A DNA stretch of 33,476 nucleotides from an uncultured Anaerolineales bacterium (GCA_937928015.1 CALFXA010000178.1:1-33476); one strand, 5' to 3'; counted from the first letter of the stretch, positions 8,304-16,237 are shown. The notes: generated by a model from the letters alone, not told the origin. Program-made: numbers and translations.

Positions 8304-8355
8304 TCCCGATTTAAATTGGGGAACTTAGGATTGGATGAGACCTGACGCGAAAAGT

Positions 8356-9330
8356 TTACACGATTCGGGCTGCTCCGCCGACCTGGGCGACCAGCACATC
8401 CCGCACCCCGGGCAGGTCCCGCAGATTTTTTTCCACCGCCCCGGCCTGCTCCCGTGGACAAATGACGTGGACGTTCGCCCCGGCATCCACCGTGTAGGCG
8501 CAAGGCAATCCCGCGGCACGCCACTCGCGCACCGCATGGAAGATCTCCAGCGTGGCGGCCTGCCAGTACATCAGCGGCGGAGTGGAGGTCATCATCACGG
8601 CATGCATCATGTCCGAGTCGAGTTCGATGATTTCGGCGAAGGCCGCGAAGTCACGCTGGAGGATGGCTTGGCGGCAGATCTCCAGCCGACGGGGCGCATC
8701 GTCCACGCGCGCACCCTGCAACGGACTGGTCCAGGCCAGCGCGTGGCCCTCGGTGGATCCCGTCTTCTTATGGCCCGCATTGACCACCGCCACGCAGTCG
8801 GTCAGCGCCCAATGCTCGGGCGGCGCGATGGAAACGGCGTGCGAATCTTCGTCGCTTGTGCCTGCCATCCACTCGACGAAGCCCGCGGGGATCGAGCGTG
8901 AGGCCGAACCCGATCCACGCCGTGCCAGGACGGAAAGCTGCGCCTCGCTCAAGTCAAGCCCCGCCGCCTTGGAGGCCGCCAGCGCCAACGCCGCAAAGGC
9001 CGCCGCCGACGAAGCGATGCCCGCACCCGCGGGAAAATTGTTCTCGCTGACCACCTCCGCTCGATGGGGCAGGTTTGCCATGCCGCGCACGATGTCGAGG
9101 ATGTAGGAAACGCGGTTCAGCCCGGGGCCGGTCACCGGCCTGTTGTTCAGGAGCAGGCTGTCGGTCTGCACGGATGAGGAGAAGCTCACCGTGGTGCGCG
9201 TGAATAGTCCATCCAGGTTTATCGAGATGGAGCCGTTGGAGGGGAGTCGCAGGGTGTTGTCGCGGTTGCCCCAATATTTGATGAAAGCAATATTCGGATG
9301 GCTGATGGCGGTGGAGGAAAAGGGTTTCAT
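8356..9330 (-). CDS. mvaD: Diphosphomevalonate (or phosphomevalonate) decarboxylase
   Basis: A 324-aa GHMP-family enzyme. Blocks seen: SHPNIAFIKYWGNRDNTLRL at residues 10-29, NGSISINLD, the phosphate-binding loop PAGAGIASSAAAFAAL at about 100-115, RRGSGSASRSI, and TVDAGANVHVI near the C terminus. The enzyme makes isopentenyl diphosphate from mevalonate 5-diphosphate with ATP. In Roseiflexus, a Chloroflexota member, a close relative acts on mevalonate 5-phosphate and gives isopentenyl phosphate. DAGAN instead of the common DAGPN leaves the choice open. There is no strong ribosome-binding site. No other mevalonate gene is in the window. Confidence 0.88.
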   Translation of the reverse strand: MKPFSSTAISHPNIAFIKYWGNRDNTLRLPSNGSISINLDGLFTRTTVSFSSSVQTDSLLLNNRPVTGPGLNRVSYILDIVRGMANLPHRAEVVSENNFPAGAGIASSAAAFAALALAASKAAGLDLSEAQLSVLARRGSGSASRSIPAGFVEWMAGTSDEDSHAVSIAPPEHWALTDCVAVVNAGHKKTGSTEGHALAWTSPLQGARVDDAPRRLEICRQAILQRDFAAFAEIIELDSDMMHAVMMTSTPPLMYWQAATLEIFHAVREWRAAGLPCAYTVDAGANVHVICPREQAGAVEKNLRDLPGVRDVLVAQVGGAARIV

Positions 9331-9442
9331 GAGAAGTTTTCGTTGAAATTAAGCGGTTTTTCAGTTTTATTGCAAAACTACAAGGTCCGCTTGCGCTAAC
9401 ATTGCAGACTTGAAGTTTTGGGTGAACAAGCTAAGTGTACCA
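9331..9442. other. AT-rich intergenic stretch at the island boundary
   Basis: About 110 nt between the CPBP gene and the decarboxylase gene, both on the minus strand. Base composition changes here from GC-rich to AT-rich. I see no gene, strong hairpin or clear promoter. Confidence 0.4.
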
Positions 9443-10219
9443 TTACACCTTGCCTACTATGACAAGTAGCGACATGATTAGTAATGGTAAAAACTCGACC
9501 CCATGCACAAGTAGACCAGGGTAAAACGATTTATATTTCTTATTCAAATAAGAAAAGAATAGCGAACCAATAATCAATACGGGGATTTCTTCAGCTTTAT
9601 GTACATGGTACGCCGCGAATAAAATGCCATTTACAGCCCAGTCAAATTCTCCAAATACCCCATTCATTTTAGGCAAGAGGATTCCTCTAAAAAAGAGTTC
9701 CTCTCCTAATAAATAATTGAACAGTGAAGAGATAAAAACAAACCCAAGCAAATACCATGCCCCGACAAACTCTGGCGCAGCGAGTGATTGGATTAAAATA
9801 TAGGTTGGCGGCTCCAAAGCTGGAAAGAGTTTTACCAACCCTGTTGATAGAAAAGATAGCAAACTTGTTTGTTCCATCAAGAATGCATATAGAATTACAG
9901 GGATCACAAACCAATACTTTTTTAGATTGGTTTGGCCTGTTTTAGGGTCAATGGGATGGTTAAGCCACAATCGTTTTTTGACTTTCTCCCAAGTTAGGCT
10001 TCCTAATTCGAGTTTGAGTACGATTACGGAAACTACGAATTGCCACATCATTCCCAGGATCATTAATCCCCAAAATAGCAACCCGGGGTGAAAAGGGACT
10101 CTGTCATAAAAAATGGGCATGATGACGAATCGTGCGACACCCATCGGGATGGTAATTAATAACCATAGTCCCATTATTTTCTTTAGACTGTATTGTTCTT
10201 GTTCAATATTATTTTTCAT
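9443..10219 (-). CDS. CPBP-family intramembrane glutamic endopeptidase
   Basis: A 258-aa polytopic membrane protein with about seven or eight hydrophobic segments. The CPBP (Abi/CAAX-like) signature is present: GEELFFRGILLP (the EExxxR motif, about residues 173-184), then AAYHVHKAEEIP supplying the histidine, and a late HGVEF. Related bacterial proteins work in bacteriocin immunity, membrane anchoring of proteins or phage defence; the role here is unknown. AGGAG lies 5 nt before the ATG. The gene is AT-rich and is the last of the minus-strand chain of membrane-protein genes downstream of the MalT-like regulator. It has its own likely promoter. Confidence 0.88.
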   Translation of the reverse strand: MKNNIEQEQYSLKKIMGLWLLITIPMGVARFVIMPIFYDRVPFHPGLLFWGLMILGMMWQFVVSVIVLKLELGSLTWEKVKKRLWLNHPIDPKTGQTNLKKYWFVIPVILYAFLMEQTSLLSFLSTGLVKLFPALEPPTYILIQSLAAPEFVGAWYLLGFVFISSLFNYLLGEELFFRGILLPKMNGVFGEFDWAVNGILFAAYHVHKAEEIPVLIIGSLFFSYLNKKYKSFYPGLLVHGVEFLPLLIMSLLVIVGKV

Positions 10220-10355
10220 AAATTCTCCTGTTTTAGTTACAGAGTGCTGCGTAAATAACTAAAGTGAAAAAGCCGTTTTCAGCTTGCTTTTGGCAAGAAA
10301 AAGTTTAGATATTTATGCAAGAAGCAGTAATATTATTTTCACACTTCTTAAAGCG

Positions 10356-10384
10356 AGTAAATTACCTGCAACATACTTTGTCAA
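10356..10384 (-). promoter_or_regulatory. Likely promoter of the CPBP protease gene
   Basis: On the minus strand TTGACA (10379-10384), 17-nt spacer, TTTACT (10356-10361). It lies about 140 nt upstream of the start. The surrounding 277-nt gap (10220-10496) is AT-rich and otherwise holds nothing I can name. Confidence 0.55.
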
Positions 10385-10496
10385 CATGCGTACGTAATTG
10401 TTCTGTTGAGTAGATGAGGCTAAAGCGAAATTTAAAAAGCATTTGGCAACGTTAGTAGCTTTTTCTTCATGCTTATTTACCCTTTAATGTAATATC

Positions 10497-11114
10497 TCAA
10501 GAGGCTAAGTAGCCGTTGAACAAAAAACCAATCAGAAAGATGTATGCGACAAAGCTAAAGATGATAAATTTCTGACCTCTGGAAGTTTTTTGAATTTCGT
10601 GCCTTTCATGTATCTCACAAACTTCGCCGGGGCAATATTGAGCTTTTTCTTGATAAATCTTTGCATAGATCTTACATCCGACGCAAATGCCAAAAGCGGA
10701 CTCAAAGAATAGAAACCATAGACAGGTATGACAAAATAAGGATGTGATCAGATTGTCCAAATTTAATAGCACAATCGCAACGAACATGGTGGCAGACATT
10801 ACGACGCCGATCATCCAGGCGAACCTTTTTTGTGGAGCGCCAACATATTCTGGAACCTGGTTACGAACGATCATCTTCCCAATAATTAAAGTGGGGGAAT
10901 ACTTAGGGTTTACGAAGACACGAATGATGAAATCAGTAAGAAATATGACAATAGCGGACTTGAGTACCCCATAATAATTCTCAAAAGCCACGAACATGAT
11001 TGAGATGAACATTAATAAAAACAATATTCCTGCCGATGCCCTTATCTCGCGCTCGTTTAAAACAGGGATGTTGTAACCTTCCACGGTCTCCCCAAATTGT
11101 TTTACTCTTTTCAT
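10497..11114 (-). CDS. DUF4395-family membrane protein
   Basis: A 205-aa protein with about four hydrophobic segments (about 27-45, 50-68, 105-145, 183-200). It starts with the family-like pattern NEREIRASAGILFLLMF and carries FESAFGICVGCKIYAKIY, whose CVGC pair in a membrane context is typical of DUF4395. A further CPGEVC pair lies in the following loop. The function of the family is not established; the cysteine pairs suggest a metal or redox role, which is inference. AAAGGA precedes the ATG by 7 nt. It is AT-rich like its neighbour and follows a long hairpin at 11152-11188. Confidence 0.75.
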   Translation of the reverse strand: MKRVKQFGETVEGYNIPVLNEREIRASAGILFLLMFISIMFVAFENYYGVLKSAIVIFLTDFIIRVFVNPKYSPTLIIGKMIVRNQVPEYVGAPQKRFAWMIGVVMSATMFVAIVLLNLDNLITSLFCHTCLWFLFFESAFGICVGCKIYAKIYQEKAQYCPGEVCEIHERHEIQKTSRGQKFIIFSFVAYIFLIGFLFNGYLAS

Positions 11115-11151
11115 TTTTCATTCCTTTCTCTATCATTGTTTATTAATTTTC

Positions 11152-11188
11152 AATTTTGGAGAGGTTGAGAGTCAACCTCTCCAAAATT
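11152..11188. terminator. Long perfect hairpin at the end of the six-helix gene
   Basis: 17-base arms beginning AATTTTGGAGAGGTTGA with a 3-nt loop, in the 135-nt gap after the stop at 11250. No separate T-tract follows on either side, but the outer stem is A/T-rich. It probably works as a terminator or 3'-end stabiliser. Confidence 0.65.
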
Positions 11189-11249
11189 CTTGTTTGCTGT
11201 TGAAGCTTGAAGTCGAAAACGCTGAACAGGTTGCGTGGCGATGTCAGCA

Positions 11250-11981
11250 CTATCCACGAATGAGCCGTAGTCCGGTGACAATAAGCCAGATGAGCCACGT
11301 AAATAGGCCCAGAACCCCGACGTACAACAGTGGCGACCCATTCGCGATGGCGAGGTTTCCGAACCCGGCCAAGATGGGCAAGCTGCCGCCCACCACGCCG
11401 AGCAGCCGTTGCCACGGTCGCGTCAAACCGCTGGCATGAGTGGACAACGCCGCGCCGATGAAGGTCGCCCCGAGCGCGGGCAGCGAGAGCGCGAAGGCTG
11501 CCGCATGGAGCTGCCAGATCAGTTTGAAGGTAGGGGTCGGCTCGGCCAGGCCATCCGCGGCGAGCACAACCGCGATGTGCGTTGCAATGGTGAGGGCGGA
11601 TAACGCCGAGAGCGTTGCTCCGGCTGCCACCGCGAGCCGCGACCAGTCCGCCCCTGCGCCGCCACGGCGCTGCACAAGCCCATGCAACGCCGTGATGAAT
11701 AACAGGAGCAGCACCATATTCACAACCTCCAGACCCGAAGTGATGGACAAGGCACCCTGATGCTCGGCATGGTAGGTGAGGACTACGCCAAGAGGATCGC
11801 CGTAGGCGGGCGCTCCATAGGCTGAAAACACCGCGTTCTGAACAATCATAGACGCGGCGTAGGCGAGCGCGACGACGCCGACGATTCGCGTCGTGGTCAC
11901 CTTGTTTCCCACAGCCATCGCTGGTGTTGCTGCTTCGCTTATTTTGACACTTTTGTTTTCTGGCAGATTTTGTGTATTCAT
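11250..11981 (-). CDS. Six-helix membrane protein, DUF4386-like, function unknown
   Basis: A 243-aa protein with about six membrane segments (about 32-52, 80-102, 115-140, 150-172, 190-210, 215-238). The layout resembles the DUF4386-type membrane proteins common in this phylum, but the assignment is tentative. The coding sequence is clearly richer in G and C than the genes on both sides, yet it starts with the same AT-rich leader found in its neighbours (AAAACAAAAATGAATACA). The first residues MNTQN match the starts of neighbouring leaders (MNTNN, MNSNS, MDTNS). This looks like a foreign coding sequence placed behind a shared start region. The ribosome-binding site is weak (AAAGAG). Confidence 0.7.
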   Translation of the reverse strand: MNTQNLPENKSVKISEAATPAMAVGNKVTTTRIVGVVALAYAASMIVQNAVFSAYGAPAYGDPLGVVLTYHAEHQGALSITSGLEVVNMVLLLLFITALHGLVQRRGGAGADWSRLAVAAGATLSALSALTIATHIAVVLAADGLAEPTPTFKLIWQLHAAAFALSLPALGATFIGAALSTHASGLTRPWQRLLGVVGGSLPILAGFGNLAIANGSPLLYVGVLGLFTWLIWLIVTGLRLIRG

Positions 11982-12100
11982 TTTTGTTTTACTCTTTTTT
12001 TATTTAGAAGTGGTATGGTTTGTCATTTCAATTTCTCTTGATTTATTAGATTTTGTTGTTAGGGCTAACCTTCCTGTTTAGGCCACTTCCAGGCATAACG
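11973..12100. repeat. Gene-end/leader direct repeat, copy 1
   Basis: About 128 bp, nearly identical to 12645-12773 with only a few differences. In gene direction it contains the last codons of the 148-aa membrane protein (ending RYAWKWPKQEG), its stop, the whole spacer, a ribosome-binding site and the first codons of the next gene. Confidence 0.9.
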
Positions 12101-12511
12101 GATTGGGAACATCAAGGTGATGATGGTCGGAAAGATAAAACCCTTGAGGTAGGAGAGCGCATGTCGCCCCTCGGTAAAGGCAACCGGCATCCAGAAATGC
12201 GCCCAATATTGCGTTGCCACGAGCCCGGCGATACCGGCCCACATCACCCACAAGGCTGGGCGAAAGCCGAAGATAACAAGCAACAGGCTGACAACAATGA
12301 CTGCACGAAGGGCAGATTGCAGGTTTTCGAACGGTGTGAGGACACCCTGTGCTGACCCATTGTAGAGGTTGAAAATATCCCCGGCCCCGAAATAGAGATG
12401 ATACAGGATGAGGCTATGGTAGTAAATCAACAGTCCGGCGAGAACAAGGATAACGAGGCGTCGGACGACTAGAAAAAAACTTTTACGTTTCATTACAGTG
12501 ACGATGTTCAA
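12065..12511 (-). CDS. Small four-helix membrane protein, function unknown
   Basis: A 148-aa protein with about four hydrophobic segments. I do not recognise the family. The start is a TTG that overlaps the stop of the cysteine-rich miniprotein gene (TTGA), with AGGAG 6 nt upstream. An ATG seven codons in has no ribosome-binding site. Its last residues, RYAWKWPKQEG, are nearly the same as the end of the DUF6326 gene (RYAWKWPKQES), although the rest of the two proteins does not look alike. The shared tail is part of the direct repeat that continues into the spacer. Confidence 0.72.
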   Translation of the reverse strand: MNIVTVMKRKSFFLVVRRLVILVLAGLLIYYHSLILYHLYFGAGDIFNLYNGSAQGVLTPFENLQSALRAVIVVSLLLVIFGFRPALWVMWAGIAGLVATQYWAHFWMPVAFTEGRHALSYLKGFIFPTIITLMFPIRYAWKWPKQEG

Positions 12512-12624
12512 TTGAGACTCCTGTTTGTCAAGCGGTGTTTATCTTGTCGAGCTCTGCCGCACATCGGGCATTTGCAGTCATATTTACAGTCTTTCCCATC
12601 GTGACAAATAAAGCAGTTATTCAT
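12508..12624 (-). CDS. 38-aa six-cysteine miniprotein (zinc-ribbon-like)
   Basis: A short gene with strong translation signals: AAGGAG 6 nt before the ATG, an ATGA overlap with a ten-residue leader frame upstream, and a TTGA overlap with the membrane-protein gene downstream. The protein starts MNNCFICHDGKDCKYDCKC and has cysteines at 4, 7, 13, 17, 19 and 22 in the pattern CxxC-x5-CxxxCxCxxC, followed by a basic tail. The spacing suggests one or two bound zinc ions. I know of no named family for it. Coupling on both sides suggests a joint role with the 148-aa membrane protein, which is inference. Confidence 0.65.
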   Translation of the reverse strand: MNNCFICHDGKDCKYDCKCPMCGRARQDKHRLTNRSLN

Positions 12625-12653
12625 TTTTTGCTCCTTATGTTGTTTGTATTCAT
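12621..12653 (-). CDS. Ten-residue leader peptide MNTNNIRSKK
   Basis: An ATG about 10 nt after AAGGAG opens a ten-codon frame whose TGA overlaps the ATG of the cysteine-rich miniprotein. It lies inside the repeated leader; in the third leader copy the equivalent ATG is in frame with the DUF6326 gene. It could be a leader peptide that feeds ribosomes to the next gene, or the cut-down start of a replaced gene. Confidence 0.35.
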   Translation of the reverse strand: MNTNNIRSKK

Positions 12654-12773
12654 TTTTGTATTACTCCTTTTTTTATTTAGAAGCGGTATGGTTTGTCATT
12701 TCAATTTCTCTTGATTTATTAGATTTTGTTGTTAGGGCTAACTTTCCTGTTTAGGCCACTTCCATGCGTAACG
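12645..12773. repeat. Gene-end/leader direct repeat, copy 2
   Basis: Copy 2 of the repeat at 11973-12100. In gene direction it contains the last codons of the DUF6326 fusion gene (ending RYAWKWPKQES), its stop, the spacer, AAGGAG and the ATG of the ten-residue leader. Plus-strand landmark shared by both copies: TTGTTGTTAGGGCTAAC. Confidence 0.9.
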
Positions 12774-13445
12774 AATAATTAGTAAAAGAAGAACGACTTG
12801 TATGGCAGCGCCAAACACCATGTGCACCCAAGCCTCTCCTGCCAAATTGAACAATACAAAAGGGATATAAACCGCAGCCACGATTATGTTTGTCCAACGA
12901 TTTGCTTTATCTGGCAGGGCGGCAGAAAGGGAAATCATAAGAGCTGGAATTGTTATCGAGGCCAGCCCTGCCAATAGAGCGACTTGTGTAATGTCAAATA
13001 CAAACATTTTTCCTGCCAGAATTTCTTCTATTTTGCCCGGCATATATAAGTGGAAATAATCTAAATAGATGACGAGAAACATTAAGCTTGTCCACAGTGC
13101 TACAAGCTTGAGTTTCAAACTGACTTTGATGGATTCCATTTCAGTGGTTATGCTGTTTGTATCCATTTTTGTTGCTCCTTTGCTGTTTGAATTCATTTCT
13201 GTATTAATCCTTTTTATATTTAGAATTTGTTGACTTAAAGTGACTGTTATCTGGTTCACTGAGACGAGCGGCAGACCGAGATCACGCACCCGGCGTAGGA
13301 TCCCGTACAGGGCGGGCTGATCAGGCACAGGTCCGGAAAGAAGCGTGGTTCCACCCTCTTCCAGCGTGATTGACATGCCGTCGAACCAGTCTGCCCAATG
13401 CACATCCAGATGCCCTGCGATCCGAATTTCGTAAAATTGGTTCAT
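12738..13445 (-). CDS. Fusion of a small soluble domain with a DUF6326-like membrane protein
   Basis: The frame gives 235 aa from the ATG. Residues about 1-65 (MNQFYEIRIAGHLDVHWADW onward, with LEEGGTTLLSGPVPDQPALY) resemble a small soluble protein that I recall as a stand-alone gene in this group. Residues from about 105 on form a four-helix membrane protein of DUF6326 type (LKLKLVALWTSLMFLVIYLD). The linker is a translated copy of the leader that is non-coding elsewhere, and includes two internal starts: an ATG at 13196 and one at 13166, the latter 8 nt after AAAGGAG. So the DUF6326 part is probably also made alone from 13166. The ATG at 13445 has no ribosome-binding site. Confidence 0.68.
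   Translation of the reverse strand: MNQFYEIRIAGHLDVHWADWFDGMSITLEEGGTTLLSGPVPDQPALYGILRRVRDLGLPLVSVNQITVTLSQQILNIKRINTEMNSNSKGATKMDTNSITTEMESIKVSLKLKLVALWTSLMFLVIYLDYFHLYMPGKIEEILAGKMFVFDITQVALLAGLASITIPALMISLSAALPDKANRWTNIIVAAVYIPFVLFNLAGEAWVHMVFGAAIQVVLLLLIIRYAWKWPKQES
13187..13225. repeat. Degenerate third copy of the leader
   Basis: The plus-strand text TTCATTTCTGTATTAATCC and the following ATATTTAGAA match the leader parts of copies 1 and 2. Similarity to copy 2 continues over 13162-13186 (ATG and ribosome-binding-site module). It is embedded in the fusion gene's reading frame. Confidence 0.65.
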
Positions 13446-13464
13446 TGTCAACACGCGCGAATAT

Positions 13465-13486
13465 ACCGGCAGGGAGGGCTGCCGGT
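13465..13486 (-). terminator. Hairpin between the LuxR-type regulator gene and the fusion gene
   Basis: An 8-bp stem ACCGGCAG / CTGCCGGT with a 6-nt loop in the 77-nt gap downstream of the regulator gene. No T-tract follows. It may reduce read-through into the membrane-protein genes or protect the 3' end. Confidence 0.5.
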
Positions 13487-13522
13487 TAGAACCAAAAGTA
13501 TTGTTTAAGTATTGTTTGGGGT

Positions 13523-16237
13523 TTAGAGCAAGCCCAACTCGCGGGCTCGTGCCACAGCTTCGGTGCGACTCTTGGCTTGCAGCTTGGCGAAGATGCGCAA
13601 ATTGTGTCCCTTGACCGTGCTTAACGCCACGACAAGTTTTTGCGTGATCTCGTGATTGGAAAGCCCCTGCGCAATGAGTTGCAGCACTTCAAGTTCGCGC
13701 TCACTCAAAGGGTCGATAAGTTCGAATTTTGGGTTTACAAATTTTGATTTTGGATTTTGAGGTAATGTCGGCTGGGGAAATTCAGCAAGAAGTTTTTCAA
13801 CAATATCAAACAAAGAATGCGCTGATTTTTCAATCGCAGATCGTAAATCCAAAATCAACAATCGCATGGATTCACCTTCGTCAACGAAAAGCCGCAAATA
13901 GCCTTCGGACTCGGCAAGTTTTAGAGCTTGCTCCAACGAGACGAGGGCGTTTGCCTGTTCTCTCTTTGCCTGGAAGGCAAGTGACAACACAATCAAAATC
14001 TCGATCTGGCTGGCAAGACGGTTTTGAGTTTCTGCCAGTTTCAAATGACGTTCCAATGAACTCAACACATCACTGAAATTAACATTGACTTCCGCCAGCG
14101 CGATTCTTGCCAGTGTAACGCGCTCAAACTCATGCAGATAATCGGGCGCATCGCGCAAAGATAACCCACTCTTGCGTGCCCATGTCTGCGCGTTCATGAG
14201 CTGCCTTTGCTTGAGATAAATGCGCGCCTTCATCGCAGCCACGGGACGCAGGTTGGGAATAGGCGTGCGGACGTAATAGCGCTGCGCTTCATCCAACAGA
14301 TCGAGAGCAGCATCAAAATCGCCTTCGGACTCTTTCAAGAGCGCCTGTGCCAAACTTTTACGATATGCCCAATCTACGATGGGGGTTTGCCTGCCGAGTT
14401 CAAAGGACTTTTGTAAATGACTTGCAGCGTGTTCATCCTCACCCATTTCGTGATACAGCAGACCCAAACCCAAATGGTGATGTGCAGTAATACTTTCTAC
14501 GCCATGCGTTGTCGCCAATTTCAAGGCTGTCTGATAGACCTGAATCGCATCGCGCAGCCGCCCTTGTGCAATCAGAATATCCGCCTTGGCAAACGAAGCA
14601 GCAACCGCAAAAGAAAAATTATCCGCCTGTTGCACCACTTCCACCCAACCGCTCATGAGCGCATACGCCTTGTCCAGTTCGCCGCTTGCCCAATACGTGC
14701 CGCTTAAGATCGACGATGCCTGTGCGTGCAAAAATTCATCGTCAGGCGGTGCCATGTCTTGCGCCATCTCTGAGAACTTAAGCGTATCTGAAAAGCGTTC
14801 TTCCACCTGGGCATTGTAGGCATGAGCGATGGCGATCCGCGCAGGTAATGTACTGAATTGTTCTTTCTCAACGATCACCATTTCTTCAAGTGGACGTTGT
14901 AAACATGCTTCTGCTTCCAGTAAGATGGACTCGCTGGCAGTCGCATTGCCCATGTCAGCATACGACCAGCCCATTTGAGTCAACAAGACGGGACGAACGC
15001 GCCTCACACTTAACGGAAGCTGGTTCGCCCACCCAAGCCAGATGCCCATCTGAAAGTTTTCATCCATGCCCAGCCAGCTACTCTCCAACAATCTGGCGGC
15101 ACGGTCAAGGTCTATGGCGGTAATGGCGTGATGGAATGCCTCCCCTATATCACCGTTCTGCTCAAACCACTCACTGGCGCGGATGTGTATCCGCGCAATT
15201 TCATCCTTGCTATGCTTGTGACTTAATCGCTGACGAAGCAGGTCGCGGAAAAGATGATGATAGCGGTACCAGTTTCGCTCATCATCCAATGAAATGACGA
15301 AGAGGTTGGCGCGTTCTAATTGTTCCAACATCTCCTGCGCCGAAGTTTTTTCGTCCTGCCACAAGGCATCACACAAAGAGCCGTTCAAGCGGTTCAGGAT
15401 GGATGTGCGTAATAAAAATCCTTGCAGGGAGCCAGGTTGTTTTTGCAGCACTTCTTCCAGCAGATAATCGAGCACAAATTGATTTGCTCCGCTGAACGAA
15501 CGGATGAATTCGGTCACATCCGCTTTTCCCTGCATGGATAACGCCGCCAGTTGCAGCCCCGCCACCCAGCCTTCGGTACGGGTTTCCAACGCAGCGATGT
15601 TTTCTGCGGAAAGATTCAACCCCATGACCTGATTGAGAAAATCAGCGGCTTCGCTTTCGGTAAAGCGTAATTCTGCAGCGCGGATCTCCGTCAACTGATT
15701 TCGGGCACGCAAGCGGGCGAGGGGCAAACGAGGGTCCTCGCGGGTGGTGATGACCAAATGCATGGATGGCGGCATGTGCTCCACCAGAAATGTGAGCAAT
15801 TCATCCACGTCTTTGGAATCTATCGTGTGATAATCATCGAGGACGAGAATGAAGTCATCTTCCGTTGCCGATAGTTCATTGAGCAGGGTGGTCAGCAGGT
15901 TTATGGCAGAACTTGGCTGTGACGATTGAAGCGCCGCCAAAACACCCTCCCCGACGCCAGTGATCAGGGTTTGCAGAGCCGCTATGAGGTAGGTCAAGAA
16001 GCGGGAAGTGTTGTCGTCGCTTTCATCCAATGCGATCCACGCGGCAGGGATCTCCCCAGAAGCGATCCATTCGTTCACAAGGGTGGTCTTGCCAAACCCC
16101 GCAGGCGCGGAAATAAACGTGAGCTTATGTCCCTGCTTGATCCCAGCTAATAACAGAGTGAGGAGCCGTTTGCGCGAAACCAGATTCCGCCGAAGTGTAG
16201 GCGCATTAATCTTTGTATTGATGAGTATGTTGGGCAT
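13523..16237 (-). CDS. MalT-like LuxR-family (LAL) transcriptional regulator
   Basis: A 904-aa regulator with the usual three-part layout. The N-terminal STAND-type NTPase has Walker A SAPAGFGKTT at about 43-52 and Walker B FILVLDDYH near 130-138. A long TPR-like helical region covers about 400-800. The C-terminal LuxR HTH has PLSERELEVLQLIAQGLSNH, then TVKGHNLRIFAKLQAKSRTE. These proteins are activated by a ligand or partner and turn on nearby genes. Here the downstream same-strand genes are small membrane proteins, a common arrangement that makes them likely targets. There is no clear ribosome-binding site before the ATG. The inducer cannot be predicted. Confidence 0.92.
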   Translation of the reverse strand: MPNILINTKINAPTLRRNLVSRKRLLTLLLAGIKQGHKLTFISAPAGFGKTTLVNEWIASGEIPAAWIALDESDDNTSRFLTYLIAALQTLITGVGEGVLAALQSSQPSSAINLLTTLLNELSATEDDFILVLDDYHTIDSKDVDELLTFLVEHMPPSMHLVITTREDPRLPLARLRARNQLTEIRAAELRFTESEAADFLNQVMGLNLSAENIAALETRTEGWVAGLQLAALSMQGKADVTEFIRSFSGANQFVLDYLLEEVLQKQPGSLQGFLLRTSILNRLNGSLCDALWQDEKTSAQEMLEQLERANLFVISLDDERNWYRYHHLFRDLLRQRLSHKHSKDEIARIHIRASEWFEQNGDIGEAFHHAITAIDLDRAARLLESSWLGMDENFQMGIWLGWANQLPLSVRRVRPVLLTQMGWSYADMGNATASESILLEAEACLQRPLEEMVIVEKEQFSTLPARIAIAHAYNAQVEERFSDTLKFSEMAQDMAPPDDEFLHAQASSILSGTYWASGELDKAYALMSGWVEVVQQADNFSFAVAASFAKADILIAQGRLRDAIQVYQTALKLATTHGVESITAHHHLGLGLLYHEMGEDEHAASHLQKSFELGRQTPIVDWAYRKSLAQALLKESEGDFDAALDLLDEAQRYYVRTPIPNLRPVAAMKARIYLKQRQLMNAQTWARKSGLSLRDAPDYLHEFERVTLARIALAEVNVNFSDVLSSLERHLKLAETQNRLASQIEILIVLSLAFQAKREQANALVSLEQALKLAESEGYLRLFVDEGESMRLLILDLRSAIEKSAHSLFDIVEKLLAEFPQPTLPQNPKSKFVNPKFELIDPLSERELEVLQLIAQGLSNHEITQKLVVALSTVKGHNLRIFAKLQAKSRTEAVARARELGLL

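Noticed and set aside
11973..12773. Integron attC sites as the explanation of the direct repeats (GTTAGGGCTAAC looks core-like)
   Set aside because: Neither the GTTRRRY nor the RYYYAAC core fits exactly, there is no paired stem of attC type, and the repeat includes coding ends and the next start codon, which attC sites do not.
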